Shown piece by piece: positions 22,387-34,352 of a stretch of 64,000 bases of DNA; position 1 is the stretch's first letter, and every line of letters starts with the position of its first letter. A model generated the notes under the pieces. It did no database searches and had not been told where the DNA came from. It was given only the letters and a program-made list of their open reading frames with translations. The stretch lies in NCBI RefSeq assembly GCF_030867095.1, contig NC_081824.1, positions 54,594,882 through 54,658,881 on the forward strand, read 5' to 3'. The DNA is from Alligator mississippiensis. Lineage: Eukaryota; Chordata; Crocodylia; Alligatoridae. A program made the translations under genes and the position numbers.

Positions 22387-23160
22387 ATAAATGTTTCCAT
22401 CATAATAATATTTTTTCAATTATTATAATAAATAAATATTTTTATTTATGGTTTTAAATGGACATCACACTTGCTGTCTTGTAAATACAAAAGGCACCTT
22501 CATAAAAGGCTAAACTCAGTAATAATGGTGGTCACGTCCTGGGTGTTAGTAATTGTCTAACAAATGGAACCTCTTCTTGAAGGCAAAGACCAACACCCGT
22601 CAGAACGATGAAAAAATGAGATTACTTAAACCTTTTATCATATATATAATGTATATGAGTATGTAATCAATACATCAGTGTCAAGAATATTATCTTGGCA
22701 TTAACCCCCACCACTAGAATAATTTCCTTCATGTGTTTTCAAATGATGCAATTATAATGTTATTTTATTAAAATTCTCTAAATGAGAAAAAAGGTTTCCC
22801 ATTTTCTTTTACGTATTATGAGGAACTAGTTTATTCCCAGAAGTTAAACACAATACAGATTGGATTATCCCACTTGTCTCTTAGTTTGCTGCTTGACTAT
22901 ATTAAGTTGAACATGTCTATAAATAAATCCCCTTCAGCAATGCTGGTAACACAGCTGAAACAAATTATGTTCTAAAACCAGAAAATAATATAAAACAAAG
23001 TTATCCTTGATTCTTATAGACAATACAGCCACCTGTAGGATTCCCTACATTATCATAAAGATCATTTAATTTTTAGGTACAATATTCCTGACTCTCCTCA
23101 GAGTTATATTACAGGATCTCCTATGCTTGTTCTAATATATATGTGAAAAACAGAACAAAA
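22387..23160. other. AT-rich non-coding stretch
   Basis: No feature recognised. Confidence 0.5.
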
Positions 23161-23165
23161 ATGTC

Positions 23166-23501
23166 TTGTTTTGGTTTCAAGATGAAAGTGCATTCCTCTG
23201 GAACGGAACCATTAGCAAGGAGGGAGTGGGCAAGGTTAACTCAAATGGCATTATCCTCTTGACCAAAAGCATGGAACATGGAGTTATCATCTCCAACACC
23301 CTGTTTCACCATAAAAACAGGTACAAGACATCATGGCAATACCCAGGACCTAATCATTGGCACTTGATTGACTACATCATTGTTCATGTCTGGGATGTCA
23401 AAGATGTCTGCATCACTCAAGCTATGCTAGGAGGTGGCAATTGCTGGACTGATCACCAACTCATCCACTCAGTTATGTCACTTCAACTGGCTCCCAAATG
23501 A
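23166..23501 (+). pseudogene. LINE endonuclease C-terminal fragment (copy 1)
   Basis: This 111-residue open piece has the order GVGKVNSNGIILL, then ISNTLFHHKNRYKTSW, then HWHLIDYIIVHVWDV, then the terminal DH signature in CWTDHQLIHS. These are the conserved late motifs of AP-type LINE endonucleases: an LIDY segment and the catalytic DH pair (normally SDH, here TDH as in related elements). The N-terminal half with the first catalytic residues is absent by 5' truncation, so no activity is possible. Confidence 0.9.
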
Positions 23502-24149
23502 TGGCTGCAGCAGGAGCAATACCAATGGAAGGTCAACTTTGAAGGACTCAAAAGACCCAGTCACGTAAGTCCTCTTCCACTAGCACCTCAATGAAAATAT
23601 GGCAATTTTTTTTCTCTAATTAACAACACTGGGAGAATGTCAGCAGTGATTTGGGTACCTTCAAATCCACTGTCATCAGGGCCTGTGAAGAGACACTTGG
23701 ATTCTCCATCAGGAAATGCTAAGACTGGTTTGATGAGAATGACTAGGAGATCCAAGAGTTGACTGAGCACAAGCGTGAGGCCTTTTGTGCTTGGCAGAAT
23801 TACACCAACTCCATGCAAAAGAAACTGAATCACCAACAAGTCAAGTCAGAAGTCCAAAGGAGGTCCCACAATATGAGAACAGATGGTAGGGAGACAAGGC
23901 AAAGGAGATTCAACACCTCACTGACTTTCACAATATAAACAGTTTTTTCAATGCCACCAAAGTTATCTATGGTCTGAGCACTCAGGGACCAATGCCTCTA
24001 AGACTTAAGGATGGAGGAAACCTGATCAAAGAAGGAGGAGCCATCAACACTCTCTGGAAAGAATGATTTGAAGACCTTCTCTACTGAGACTGTATTATTG
24101 ATGAAAGTGTTCTCAATTCCATCCTGCAACACCCAGTCAGAGATGATCT

Positions 24150-25530
24150 TGGAATCTCTCCAATGCTTGACAAGGTGAGGAAAGCCATCAAGCAGATGAA
24201 GACTGACAAGGCATCTAGAGCAGATGAAATCCCTGATGAAATCTTCAAGCGGGGGGGAGAGGAGCTTACATCACAACTCCATACTCTCATCTTAAGAATC
24301 TGGAATGATGAGGAAATCCCAGATGACCTCAGGGATGCCACAATCATGACAATCTTCAGGAAAGTCAGTGGCATACCGACGGGGGGTGGGTGGGGAGAGT
24401 GATAGCCCCTGGGTGCTGGCCTGGAGAGGCTGGAGAGGCTGGAGAGGCTGTGGTGCCTCCTGCATTTGGTGTGTGGCCCACCTGACCACCCAGTGGGTTG
24501 TACTTTTCTTTACCTGTTCCAGCTGAAAATTACGATCGCTGCCCCTCCCCCCACGTCCGGTGTGCTGTGATGTTAATTTCCTTATGGAAGTACCTTGGGG
24601 AAGGAGAAGGGGCCCCACACCCTGCCTGGATTGTCCCCAGGGGGCAGAAATTCAGGCATTGGCCCCCAGGCACTGGAGACCCATGGTACACCACTCAGGA
24701 AAGGAGACAGATCTGATTGTGGAAATTATAGAGAGATTGCCTTGCTGTCTACCATAGGAAGGATCATTTCAAGAACCATCCTGAACCAACTCCTTTCACT
24801 TGTTGAACAGTTCATCCTGGAATCTCAGCATAGGTTTAGGGAATCAAGACATGCTCTTCACTGGTATGATCTTCACTCTTTGCCAGCTGCAAGAAAAATG
24901 CCAGGAACAACATAACCCCTCTACATGGCCTTTTTTGACTTCACAAAAGCCTTTCACCCTGTCAACTAAGAAGTGCGGTGGAGGATCCTTGTGAGGTACA
25001 GATGCCCACTGAAATTCATCACCATTCTGTGCTTGCTCCATGATTGTATATGAGTGGTGGCTCTCAATAACTGATTTATCACAGATCACTTTGAGGAAAA
25101 GACTGGAGTTAAGCAAAGCTGACTCATCACTTCAACACTCTTCTCAATATTCTTTACTATGATGTTACATCTAACCATTAACAAGCTTCCAGTTATAGTA
25201 GAACTAAACTACCTAATGGATGGTAAGATCTTGAATCTCAGCTGACTCTGAGCCAAAACTAAGACTGCCCTGACCTCAATTATTGAGCTCTAGTACACTC
25301 ATGATGCTGTAGTGTGGGCTCACTCAGAAGCCGATCTTCAGGTAATTGTCAACATCTTTACTGAGGCATACAAGAAAATGGGACTGATGCTTAACATTCA
25401 GAAGACTAAGGCCCTCCATCAACAAGCTCTTAATGAGAAGTCCCCACCTGTGGTAATTCAGATTTATGGTGAGACTGGAGAACATTGGGTATTTCCCATA
25501 CCTCAGAAGCCATCTCTTGCAGCATGCTGA
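24150..25530 (+). pseudogene. LINE reverse transcriptase, split by a MITE (copy 1)
   Basis: The N-terminal palm (24163-24362) reads VRKAIKQMKTDKASRADEIP...EIFKRGG...IWNDEEIPDDLRDATIMTIFRK. After the MITE the frame resumes with KGDRSDCGNYREIALLSTIGRIISRTILNQL (about 24697-24795). Motif A at 24922-24966 is YMAFFDFTKAFHPVN, with its catalytic Asp kept. Motif C near 25294 reads YTHDAVVW where YADD is expected, so the first catalytic Asp is lost. It is followed by AHSEADLQ and MGLMLNIQKTKALHQ. Several stops and frameshifts lie between the pieces. Confidence 0.9.
24366..24696. mobile_element. 331-bp hAT-type MITE nested in LINE copy 1
   Basis: The element begins CAGTGGCATACC and ends GGTACACCACTC, the reverse complement of GAGTGGTGTACC. 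It is flanked by AGGAAAGT (24358-24365) and AGGAAAGG (24697-24704), a 7-of-8 target duplication. It splits an otherwise continuous RT reading frame between FRK and KGDRSDCGNY, which fixes the insertion boundaries independently of the repeats. Inside it, at about 24421-24450, lies a threefold CTGGAGAGG-type decamer repeat. No coding capacity. Confidence 0.93.
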
Positions 25531-25614
25531 CATCACCTCAAAAGCGAAGCCTTTGGATGCCTGAGGAAATGGGTGTTCAAAGATCACAGCATCAGATTTG
25601 AAACAAAGCTCATG

Positions 25615-26061
25615 GTTTATCAAGTAATCGTGATCCCTACCTTATTGTATGGAACTGAGATGTGGATAACATATAGGAGACATCTCAAGTCACTGAAAAA
25701 GTACCATCAACACTGAATATGGAAAACCCTTTGAATTCAGTGGAATTCAGATGCACCAACATTACTGTCCTCTCATAAGCAAATGTCATGAGCATCGAGG
25801 AAATGATCTGACATCAACTTTGCTGGGCCAGTCATTTTCCAGATGTCTGACTCCAGACTCCTAAAGCAAGTTTTATTCTTACAGCTCAGTCAAGGCATAT
25901 GCTCAAGACAAGGGCAAAGAAAATGTTTCAAGGGCATCTTCAAAGCCAACTTGAAAAATTTCGACATCAGCATCAACTTGTGGGAGGCTATAACCCAGCA
26001 CCATCCCAAATGGAGAAAGAGCCTGCCACAAGGATCTCAACATTTAAAAACCTCTCAATGA
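25615..26061 (+). pseudogene. LINE C-terminal domain fragment (copy 1)
   Basis: In shifting frames the text shows LLYGTEMW (about 25645), a HFPDV/MSDSRLLKQ segment and KCFKGIFKANLKNFDI...LWEAITQHHPKWRKSLPQG (25843-26061). The conserved order is YG-SE-W, then a GHV-RM-like region, then RRLP...GQKKRF-DTLKA. This domain follows the RT in RTE-like and related elements. It aligns directly with the same region of copy 2 (about 61730-62130). Confidence 0.75.
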
Positions 26062-26278
26062 CAACAGGAGATGGAAAAGTGGGAGCAGCAGAAACAGCAT
26101 GTTGCAGACTGAATCAAGAATCCAGAGCCACCCACCCCACAATGAAACACATGCCCGAGTTGCAACAGAACCTATCAATCCAAGAATGATCTTGTCATCT
26201 ATCTTTAGACCCTCAGATAAAGCAATCATGGAAGACAATCATCCTTGACTGTGAGGGATTGCCAATGATGATGATTTA

Positions 26279-28085
26279 TTTTTTGGTCATGACTTATCTC
26301 CAACATGGCTTTTATCCTACAGAATGCCAGACCTGTCATAAAAAAACATGCTAATATAAAACTATCAATACAATGTATTTTAATAAATTCAGTTGGAAAT
26401 TGCAAGTCATGTAGTGCTTGTTGGACATGGAAGGAAACACTGGTAACATTTCAGATAATGTCATAAATGTTTTCATTGCTATTTGTCATGGCGTTGAATG
26501 ACTTTACAGAACTGTTTTGTTTTTGTCATTTAGACTAATATAATTTAGATTTAAACTTTCGACTAGACTTGAAGTTGCCATGATTGTAAATCAGGGAACA
26601 GTCAATACATGGAGAACTGGAAATGAAAAAATAAATCTCACTTTGCAATCCTGCCCTTCCTTTCATGTCTGCCTTTAAGATTATCCATCTTTTAAATACT
26701 AAACTCTGTATTTTGAATGAAGCAGCTGATCTCTAAGTGAGATGAAAAGAAGATCTGGTTGAAAGCAATAGACAGGTATGCTGCACAAGGTTCTAAATTA
26801 TGAATGAAGCCCAGATACTGAGATGTGTGCAATGCATATTTATCAAGACTGGTGATGTTCCAATGAAAAAAAAGTATCTTTACAGTGATTGCAAACAGAA
26901 GGAAATGCTCCCAAACAACTTCTTTTTGGAAAAGAATAAAACTGCCATTTCACATTAAGAAGTAAGCCTATCAGATATCAAGGAAAACAACAAAGTTTGA
27001 TGATTATTTTGATAATGATCTCTGGATGGAAGGAAGGTAAGTCAGGAAATAGTGTTTCACAGAAAGTGTACACTGATTGAATAAATCTCCAGTTTGCTGT
27101 TAATCTCCAGTATGCTGTGAGAAGAACTGTAAATTTACAAGTGCAACTGAGACCCAGACCACTTGCTAAAATACAGGATGGGGTTATATTACTGGCTCTG
27201 CAGTGACTTTTTTGTTCACTGAACAAATCTATATCTTAATCAATATGGGAATAATATTTATGTACACTACAGGAATACTAACAAGATTAACACATTATTG
27301 CTTATGAAAAGCTTTGAGATACATTGATGATATATATGAATACAAAAAAAATGCCATTAGGAAAAAACCAAAGTCCTCACATTGCTGTTATAAATAGTAG
27401 AAATGTTAAACCTTAGACTCCTTATCCAGTTCCAAATAGTACAATCCCTACATTGTGTCTGTGGATTTTCTTGTTACTTCTCAGGAGACGTCTAAAAGTG
27501 CTGAGTTTTGCTGTTTTATGTTATTGAACTGTTGTTACTTTTCATGCTTAGCATGACTTTGAAAGAAGGGTTACTTCGATTCAATAATGTACAGAATTAT
27601 TGTTCATTAACAGCACTAAAACAAGAAAGGCAAGATAAGTCTTCCAGCTGAAAGCATGTGAACAGACAAAATACATTTAATTAAATTAGAGATATAAAAG
27701 CAGCAAGTAAGAAGAAAAAAATAAGCCATGCAACATATCTAAAATAATGTAGTAAAAAAAAATAGAGTAGAAAAGACACATTGTAATGTAAATATTATTT
27801 TTATTTAGAATGGAAAGTGATTGGAAAAAAAGGCTAGTAGTATAAATCTAAAAGGTCAGATCCATGATAAGTACCTAGAGTTCAAAATGGGTTGAAATAT
27901 GGCCTAGAAAGGTAGTGTATTGATGCTACAAAGCTCATTATTGCTACTATTACTAGTTCATCCACTTACTGACTTTTTAGACCATATAGATCTCCAGCTA
28001 TCCTCAGATTTACCTCCACTTTTTCTATCAAGGGCATATATTTCCCATTTTTGGTAAATCAAATTAATACTTCTGAGGTGTTTTC
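26279..28085. other. AT-rich non-coding stretch
   Basis: No gene or recognised repeat. Confidence 0.55.
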
Positions 28086-28415
28086 AGTGAGTACATCTAT
28101 ACAAGATGCTTTACTATGCAGTAGCGTAATTTATTGTTCAGTAAGCGTGTGCATCTACACATGCACATACTTATTGTGCAGTAAACCTTACTAAACACAA
28201 GTAAATTTGCTACTTGCTGGTAATGCCAGAGACTTGTATGGACATTACAGTGGTGGGTGGGGGCATATATATGGCACATGGCCCTGGGGTCCTGTGCCTT
28301 CTGCTGGTGCAGCCCCCACTGCTGTAGCCTGCAGGGCATGCTGCCCATGGGTATTTAGAAGTTAGGCAACCATGTTTTAACTTATGCTTTTGTAATGTCT
28401 ACATGAACAAGCCAT
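28086..28415. repeat. Possible TACATCTA/GTCTACA-bounded MITE
   Basis: A segment with GTACATCTATACAAGATGC at its left and AATGTCTACATGAACAAGCC at its right contains GCATCTACACATGCACATAC and a GC-rich middle. The ends are only loosely complementary and no target duplication is seen. It resembles other TCTACACATGC-type elements, such as the one at 52.84 kb. Confidence 0.35.
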
Positions 28416-28419
28416 TAGC

Positions 28420-29610
28420 TTAGCTTAATTTATCTTCCATTATTCTAACTACATGCCTTGCCAACTGGGATTTCATTATATTTACTATACTTGGTTCTTC
28501 ACAGATTCTCACATTAATTATTGTTGAAAGATTATTTACCCTCTTATCAGATAATATTGTGGTTGATATCTTTTCCTTCTTGTACAATACTCTCACATGA
28601 TTACTATTTTCATCCTGCTCCATCTTCTCCCTCCCGCTAAACCACACAAATATTGTCTTATGGCTTCTGGTGTTATCATACTCCTGAGCATGAGAGTATT
28701 CTGATAATAAAGGCATGCAGTTCACTCTTCAGGTTGAACTTCACCTGATTTTTAATACTGTCATCAAATCACCCTTTGTTCCTTATGCTTGAAACACTCC
28801 AACAGGTTCTTCCCCAGCTCTCTTTACTTATGTAATTGTCTCCCACTTGGTATCAAAATACTTCATAACTTCTACATGTCAATCTTCTAAAAGTCTGAAA
28901 CCATTTCCTTTGACCTAATTCCAACTTCTTGTTTGGATTACACAAACATTCTGTGGTGTACCTATTATGTTTGATTAATCATGATAAATTTCCTCTTTCC
29001 ATCATTCTTACAATATAGTAGTCTGAGTTGCAATAGACTCTAATATCCTGGATCCTCTGCAGTCTTGAATCAATAAAAATATAATTAATTTGATTGATGG
29101 GGATCCTAGTTCTAGGTACACCATAGAATATTTGGGTATGTTGGTTTGTGGATGCTTTTATAATACTCTCCACAATCTAATTTTGATTTCTGCCAAAATT
29201 AAGTAAACTAATTCCGGTGTTATTAGTTATTTCATGGAGACTCTCTTTCCCAGTGGATTCTTTTCACAAATCTTCCTTTCATAGATTAACTTTGCCATGA
29301 GGACAATGTTGACATCATAGTTTGGAATAGTATCATATACCCATTCAATTTCTTCATATAATTTAATCTCTTCTTTCTTCACAAGGAACATGTATGTTGG
29401 TGAAATGAATGCTGTACTTAGATGGCAAATTTGTTCACAGATAACTCCAAAGGCACTGACTGCTGATAATGTAGTATCATTAACCATAACATCTGTTTCT
29501 CTTGTTTCATGCCTTCTCTTCACATAAAATTCCATGAATTTGTTAATTTCTAAGAAACGGATTTCCTGACCAAATTCCTTGCAGGATTGTCATGCAGTCT
29601 CCAGTTCTTC
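28420..29610 (-). mobile_element. Fragment of a third LINE lineage, minus strand
   Basis: Minus-strand frames at 29227-29535 and 28979-29173 carry late endonuclease order. First comes an EEIKLYEEIEWVYDTI segment (the FYE-L region), then KNPLGKRVSMK, a gap with NTGISLLNF, then NQINYIFIDSRLQRIQDIRVYCNSDYYIV, the degraded equivalent of NQIDHV-ID-R---S--DVRS-RGAD--SDHYLV. A downstream piece ending at about 28425 (EEPSIVNIMKSQLARHVVRIMED) matches the C-terminal tail of such elements, with the RT mostly deleted. The endonuclease motif set differs from the LINE at 23 kb. The clade is unassigned. Confidence 0.6.
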
Positions 29611-31215
29611 TGTTCATAAAGCAGGGGTTATTCTTGAGCTAAGAGTGCAAAAATCATGAGATCAGAAGGTAGGTAAGAAATAAGGAGCCAGACCTCTGTC
29701 ATCTAGCTAGAGCTTTTTAGAACTTTCAAGATTATTTCTATGTTTATATATATTGATTGGGTAATTTAAAATGTATAGACAATCCTAATTTTATGTGGGA
29801 AGCCATGAATGTGTAGCCAAGGACATAATGTTTCTCTTGGTAAATTGCATTAATTTCTTAGTCTTGTTGCCTGAAGGTTTGCAAAGTTTGAAGACCAGAT
29901 CATCCCTCTTCTTATCAGTTAGTTACATAGCTTTTAGAACAGTCCTCTAGGTTAGAAGAGAGGAAACATGTTAGAAGTTAGTTCTGTGGAAAGGGATCTG
30001 AGATGGAAGAAGAGTGAAATTATAGTTTGGAATGAAAGGAGATGAAAACCTTACTGCATTTTGGGTTTCTGCTTTGGGTAGACATTTGGCTGTAAGCCAT
30101 TTAAGATCAGTCAATGAACGTAAATTTACTTTACAGGAAGATGCCTCCTGTATCTGCTAACAAAAAGAAATTATCAAAATAATGTATTATACTGAATAAG
30201 GCAGATTTTCACAATAGACACTACTGTGAAAACTATCATAAGAAAGATATGCCCAGAAAAATACCATAAATTCTAGGACTTTCCAGGTACATTTTGATCC
30301 TTTAGTTGCTCCCTTTATAATGAAAAGCATTATGAATCTACTTGAGTTGGGGAAAAATATTTTCCAAAGTCCATAAGTCTGCCAATTACAAATTCAAGAT
30401 TAGTGAAAGTAATTAGTTCACTAATATTCATCCCTTTAAAGAAAAAATCAGCAATTGCAATCAGGTCTTTATATACATATTTTTAAAGTATGAAACACTT
30501 GTGTGAGGCTTGATGTTATTAAGGGCACTGTCAAACAGGTAATACCAATTTATAGAAAGGGCTGATTAGGCATTCTCTTTGTGTTGCTCTAAGGTCAGTT
30601 AGGTTGAGAAGTCTGAGTCTATGCCAAAGCATGAAGGTTATAATAATGCAGACATCTGCTTTTCAAGTAGCTGCTTAATGATCTTGAATCACTACAACAG
30701 TTGTTTTGTTGGATTTGACATATTTTTGAGAAGCTGAAGTTTTTTTTTAATGAAAAAACAGCAAATTTCCTTCCAGAGCTGAAACACTTGAGGTATCTTT
30801 CCAAGTACATTGAGTATTTTCTTGAAGCTGGAAAACTGCTATGGAAATGACATGGAAAAAAATCCTTTATATGTCCTTTACAGGAATCCATCCCTCAGTG
30901 CTACTTGAGTTATGTTCCGCTAGCAAAGTAGGGAGGATGACTTTAAGTGGCTCAGGCTAATGTTCCATAAAATGGAGGTCAATTTTAAATGATTCTATTG
31001 GAAGCTATAGATAGCCATCTGAATATGGTTAAATTTAAAACTTTTGTGATTGGGAAACTTTTTGATCCTAAACAAAAAGCAAAACTAATAGTTTTATATG
31101 ATACATTTATAGATTGGGGAAAATGCTGGCATTACATTTCTCTTGCAAATGAAGTTCTCTAACCAGAGAATAGACACTGTTGAAGACCTACAGACAGTCT
31201 GCCTTTTTATGTATT
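29611..31215. other. AT-rich non-coding stretch
   Basis: No feature recognised. Confidence 0.55.
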
Positions 31216-31310
31216 TCATAGAATCACAGAATAATAGAAAATTAGGGTTGGAAGAGACCTTGGGAGGTCATGTAGTTTCAACCCTGTGCTCAAAGCAGGA
31301 CCATCCCCAA

Positions 31311-32145
31311 CTAGATAATCCCAGCTGAGGCTTTGTCTAGCCAGGTCTTAAAAGTCTCCAAAGATGGAAATTCTACAGCCTTTCTGGGAAACCTGTTCCA
31401 GCGTTTTGCTACTCTCCTCGTGAGAAAGTTTTTCCTCATATCTAACTTAGACTGCCCTTCCCGCAACTTGAGACTATTGTTTCTTGTTCTGTTATCTGCC
31501 ACCACTGACAAAAGTCCAGCTCCATCCTCTTTGGAACCACTCTTCAGGTAGTTAAAGCCTGCAATCAAATCTCCCTTCAGTCTTTTCTTTTGCAGACTAA
31601 ATAAACCCAGTTTACTCAGCCTCTCCTCATAAGTCATGTGCCCTAGCCCCCTAACTATTTCCACTGCCTTCCACTGGCACATCCTTTGTCACATCCTTGT
31701 GACTATTTGTCCACGTTCTTTCTGTAGAGGTGGGCCCAAAACTGGACATAGTACTCCAGATGTGACCTCACCAGTGCAGAATAGAGGGGAATAAATTACT
31801 TCCTTCAATCTGCTGGCAGTGCTCCTACTAATGCAGCCCACTCTGTTGTTAGCTTCCTTGGCTACAAGGGCACACTGTTGACTCTTACCCAGCTTATTGT
31901 CCACTGTAAACCCCAGGTCCTTTTCTGCAAAGTTGCTTCTTAGCCAGTTAGTCCCAAGCCTGTAGTAGTGCATGGGGTTCTTCCATCTTAAGTACAGGAC
32001 TTTGCACTTGTCTTTGCTGAGCCTCACAATATTTCTTGCAGTCCAATCCTACAAATTTGTCTAGGTCACTATGAATCCTAGCCCTATCCTCCAGTGTATC
32101 TACTACTCCAACTTGGTGTAATCCATGGACTTGCTGAGGGTGCAC
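31311..32145 (-). pseudogene. CR1 ORF2 C-terminal region
   Basis: Minus-strand pieces show MRLSKDKCKVLYLRWKNPMHYYRLG (after motif C), KDLGFTVDNKLGKSQQCALVAKEANNRVGCISRS, and VEIVRGLGHMTYEERLSKLGLFSLQKKRLKGDLI, then FFTRRVAKRWNRFPRKAVE-like text. This is the standard order of the CR1 C-terminal domain. The pieces are in at least three frames. Confidence 0.9.
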
Positions 32146-32149
32146 TCCA

Positions 32150-32690
32150 TCCCATCTTTCAGATCATTAATGAAGATACTGAACAAAACCATTCCCAGTA
32201 CAGACTCCTGGGGCATTCCACTTGATACCAGCTGTCAACTAGACATCAAGTCATTGGCAACTACCTGGTGAACCCAATGATCCAGTCAGCTTTCTATCCA
32301 CCTTGCAGTCCATTCATCCAACCCATACTTCCTTAGCTTGCTTGCAGGAATGCTGTGGGAGATTATAACAAAAACCTTGTTAAAGTTGAGGTATATTACA
32401 TCCACTGTTTTCCCTGCATCCACAGAACTAGCCATCTCATCTTAGAAGGCAATCAGGTTGGTCAGGAATTACTTGCCCTTGGTGAATCCATGACAATTGT
32501 ACCTGATCACTTTCTTCTCCAAGTGCTTAGAAATGGATTCCTTGGGGACCTGCTCCATGATTTTTCTGGGGACTGAGGTGAGGCTGACTGGTTTGTAGTT
32601 CCCTGGATCCTTCTCCTTCCCTTTCTTAAAGATGGGCACTATATTTGCCCTTTTCCAATCATCCAGGACTTCCCCAATCACCACAAGTCT
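32150..32690 (-). pseudogene. CR1 reverse transcriptase N-terminal part
   Basis: VLDDWKRANIVPIFKKGKEKDPGNYKPVSLTSVPRKIMEQV is visible as separate blocks at 32469-32684. This is the CR1 RT 0/1 region, followed on the minus strand by the ISKHLE/FTKGK segment and by the motif A to C region at 32150-32470, which is degraded. Confidence 0.9.
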
Positions 32691-33296
32691 TCAAAGATAG
32701 TGGCCAGCAGCTCTGCAATCACATCACCCAACTGCCTCAGCACCCTTGCATGTATTGAATCCAGCCCCATGGATTTGTACATGCTCAGGTTTTCTAAATA
32801 GTCCCTAATATGTTCTTTCATCACTGAGGGCTACTTACCTTCTCCCCAGACTGTGCTGCCTGGTGCAATAGTCTGGGAGCAGACCTTGCCTGTGAAAACA
32901 GAGTTAAAAAAGGCATTGAGTATTTCAGCCTTTTCCTCCTCTGTCACTAGGTTGCCTCCTTCACTCAGTAAAGGACCTATATGTTGCTTAACCTTCCTCT
33001 TGTTGCTAACAGACTTGTAGAAATCCTTGTCCCATTCTAGCTACAACTTCAGTTGTGCCCTGGCCTTCCTGATTTAATTCCTGCATGCCCGAACAGTATT
33101 CTTATACTCCTGCCTAGTCATCTGTCCAAGCTTCCACTTCTTTTAATCTTCCTTTTTGTGTTTAAACTCACTGAAGAGTTCTCTGCTTAGTTAAGCTGGT
33201 CACCTGCCATATTTGCTATGCTTTCTGTACATAGGGATGGTTTGTTCCTGCTAAACCAAGCTGGTCTTCTGTCATACTTGCTACTCTTCCTGTGCA

Positions 33297-33970
33297 TCAG
33301 GATGGTTCATTCTTGTGACCGAGTAAGATTTGTTTAAAATGCTCTCCAGGACTCCCTTTCCCCTCAGACAGACCTCCCAGGTCCAGGGTCCATAATCTGG
33401 TGTTCTCCTTTCTTTCTTTTGTCAGGATTCTGATCTCAATTATATCATGGTAACTGCTGCCCAACTTGCCATCCACATCTACCTTCCCCACCAACTCTTC
33501 CCTGTTTGTGAACAGCAGGTCAAGAAGAGCATGGCCCCTAGTTAGTTCCTCCAACATTTGCACCAGGAAGTTTTCCCCAATGTGCTCCAAAAAACTTCCT
33601 AGATTGTCTTTTCACTGCTGTATTGCCCTCTCAGCATATGTCAGGGTGACTGAAGTCCCCTATCAGTGATCTGGAAACTTCTGCTAGTTGTCTGAAGAAA
33701 GCCTTATGTACCTCATCCTCCTGGTCTTATGTGATTTATAGGAGACACCTATCACAATATCACTGCTGCTGGTCTCCCCTCTAAACTTAACCTAGAGACT
33801 TTCAATAGGCCTACCACAAGTTTCATACTTGAGCTCTGAGCAATCATACAGCTATTTTACATGCAGCTCAACTCCTCCTCTTCTTCCCTTCCTATCCTTT
33901 CTGAACAGTTTGTACCCAGCCATGAGAGTGCTCCAGTCATGTGAGCTCCCACCAAGTCTCTGTTATTCCA
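33297..33970 (-). pseudogene. CR1 endonuclease fragment
   Basis: A 97-residue frame (33297-33590) has GHALLDLLFTNREELVGKVDVDGKLGSSYHDIIEIRI, the LDL-F-N...GKLGSSDH signature of CR1 endonuclease with SDH changed to SYH. Upstream (33840-33970, minus) is HDW-T-MAGYKLFRKDRKGRRGG, a conserved endonuclease N-terminal block. The lost Asp before His and the frameshifts make it inactive. Confidence 0.88.
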
Positions 33971-33976
33971 ATCAGG

Positions 33977-34321
33977 TCATAGTTCTGTGACTGTGCATGG
34001 ACTTCCAATTCTTTCTCCTTGTTTTCCAGGCTCTGTGCATTCATGTACAGAGGTATATGAATGCACAGGTAACCTGAGGTAACTAGTGGATTGCTCTACT
34101 TTCTCAGGAAGAACAAGGAGGCATTCCCTGTTACCCCTTCCTCCTTGCGCTTCCTCCAGGTCTCCCGCTCCCCCACTTACCTCAAGGCTTTGGTCTCCAT
34201 CCCCCAGCAAACAGTTTAAAGCCCTCCTGATTAGGTTAGTGAGCCTGTCTGTGAAGATGCTCTTCCCTCTCTTTGTTAGGTGGATTCCATCCCTTCCTAG
34301 CAATCCTTCTTGAAACAGCAC
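33977..34321 (-). pseudogene. CR1 ORF1 C-terminus (esterase-domain end)
   Basis: The frame reads GLLGRDGIHLTKRGKSIFTDRLTNLIRRALN. DGIHL is the catalytic Asp-His block of the SGNH-type esterase domain found at the end of CR1 ORF1. The frame then passes through a Gly/Glu-rich linker towards the ORF2 start (about 34060-33990), where SLENKEKELEVHAQSQNYDLIGI-type text is visible in another frame. Confidence 0.8.
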
Positions 34322-34352
34322 CCCATGGTCAAATAAGCCAAAGCCCTGCTTT

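Larger units (their letters stand above)
23166..26278 (+). mobile_element. Non-CR1 LINE (APE endonuclease + RT), copy 1
   Basis: A 5'-truncated LINE of about 3.1 kb reads rightward through the end of the endonuclease, linker, reverse transcriptase and a C-terminal domain, then ends in a short (ATG)n-like tail (CCAATGATGATGATTT). It resembles the RTE-like endonuclease family often mis-annotated in vertebrates as craniofacial development protein 2. It lacks CR1 signatures and the CR1 3' end. Stops and frameshifts are frequent, and a 331-bp hAT MITE interrupts the RT. The clade name is uncertain; membership of the same family as the copy at 59.0-62.15 kb is well supported. Confidence 0.85.
31217..34352 (-). 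mobile_element. Long CR1 LINE, minus strand (~3.1 kb)
   Basis: This is the longest CR1 of the window. Reading leftward from 34352 it has the C-terminal end of ORF1, the ORF1/ORF2 junction, endonuclease, reverse transcriptase, ORF2 C-terminus and 3' end, terminating in CATAGAATCACAGAATAATAG on the plus strand, the reversed CR1 tail. The distal edge meets a low-complexity TTTA/TCTA tract at 34350-34400. All ORFs are broken by stops and frameshifts. CR1 3' ends are normally retained and 5' ends truncated, which fits. Confidence 0.93.
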
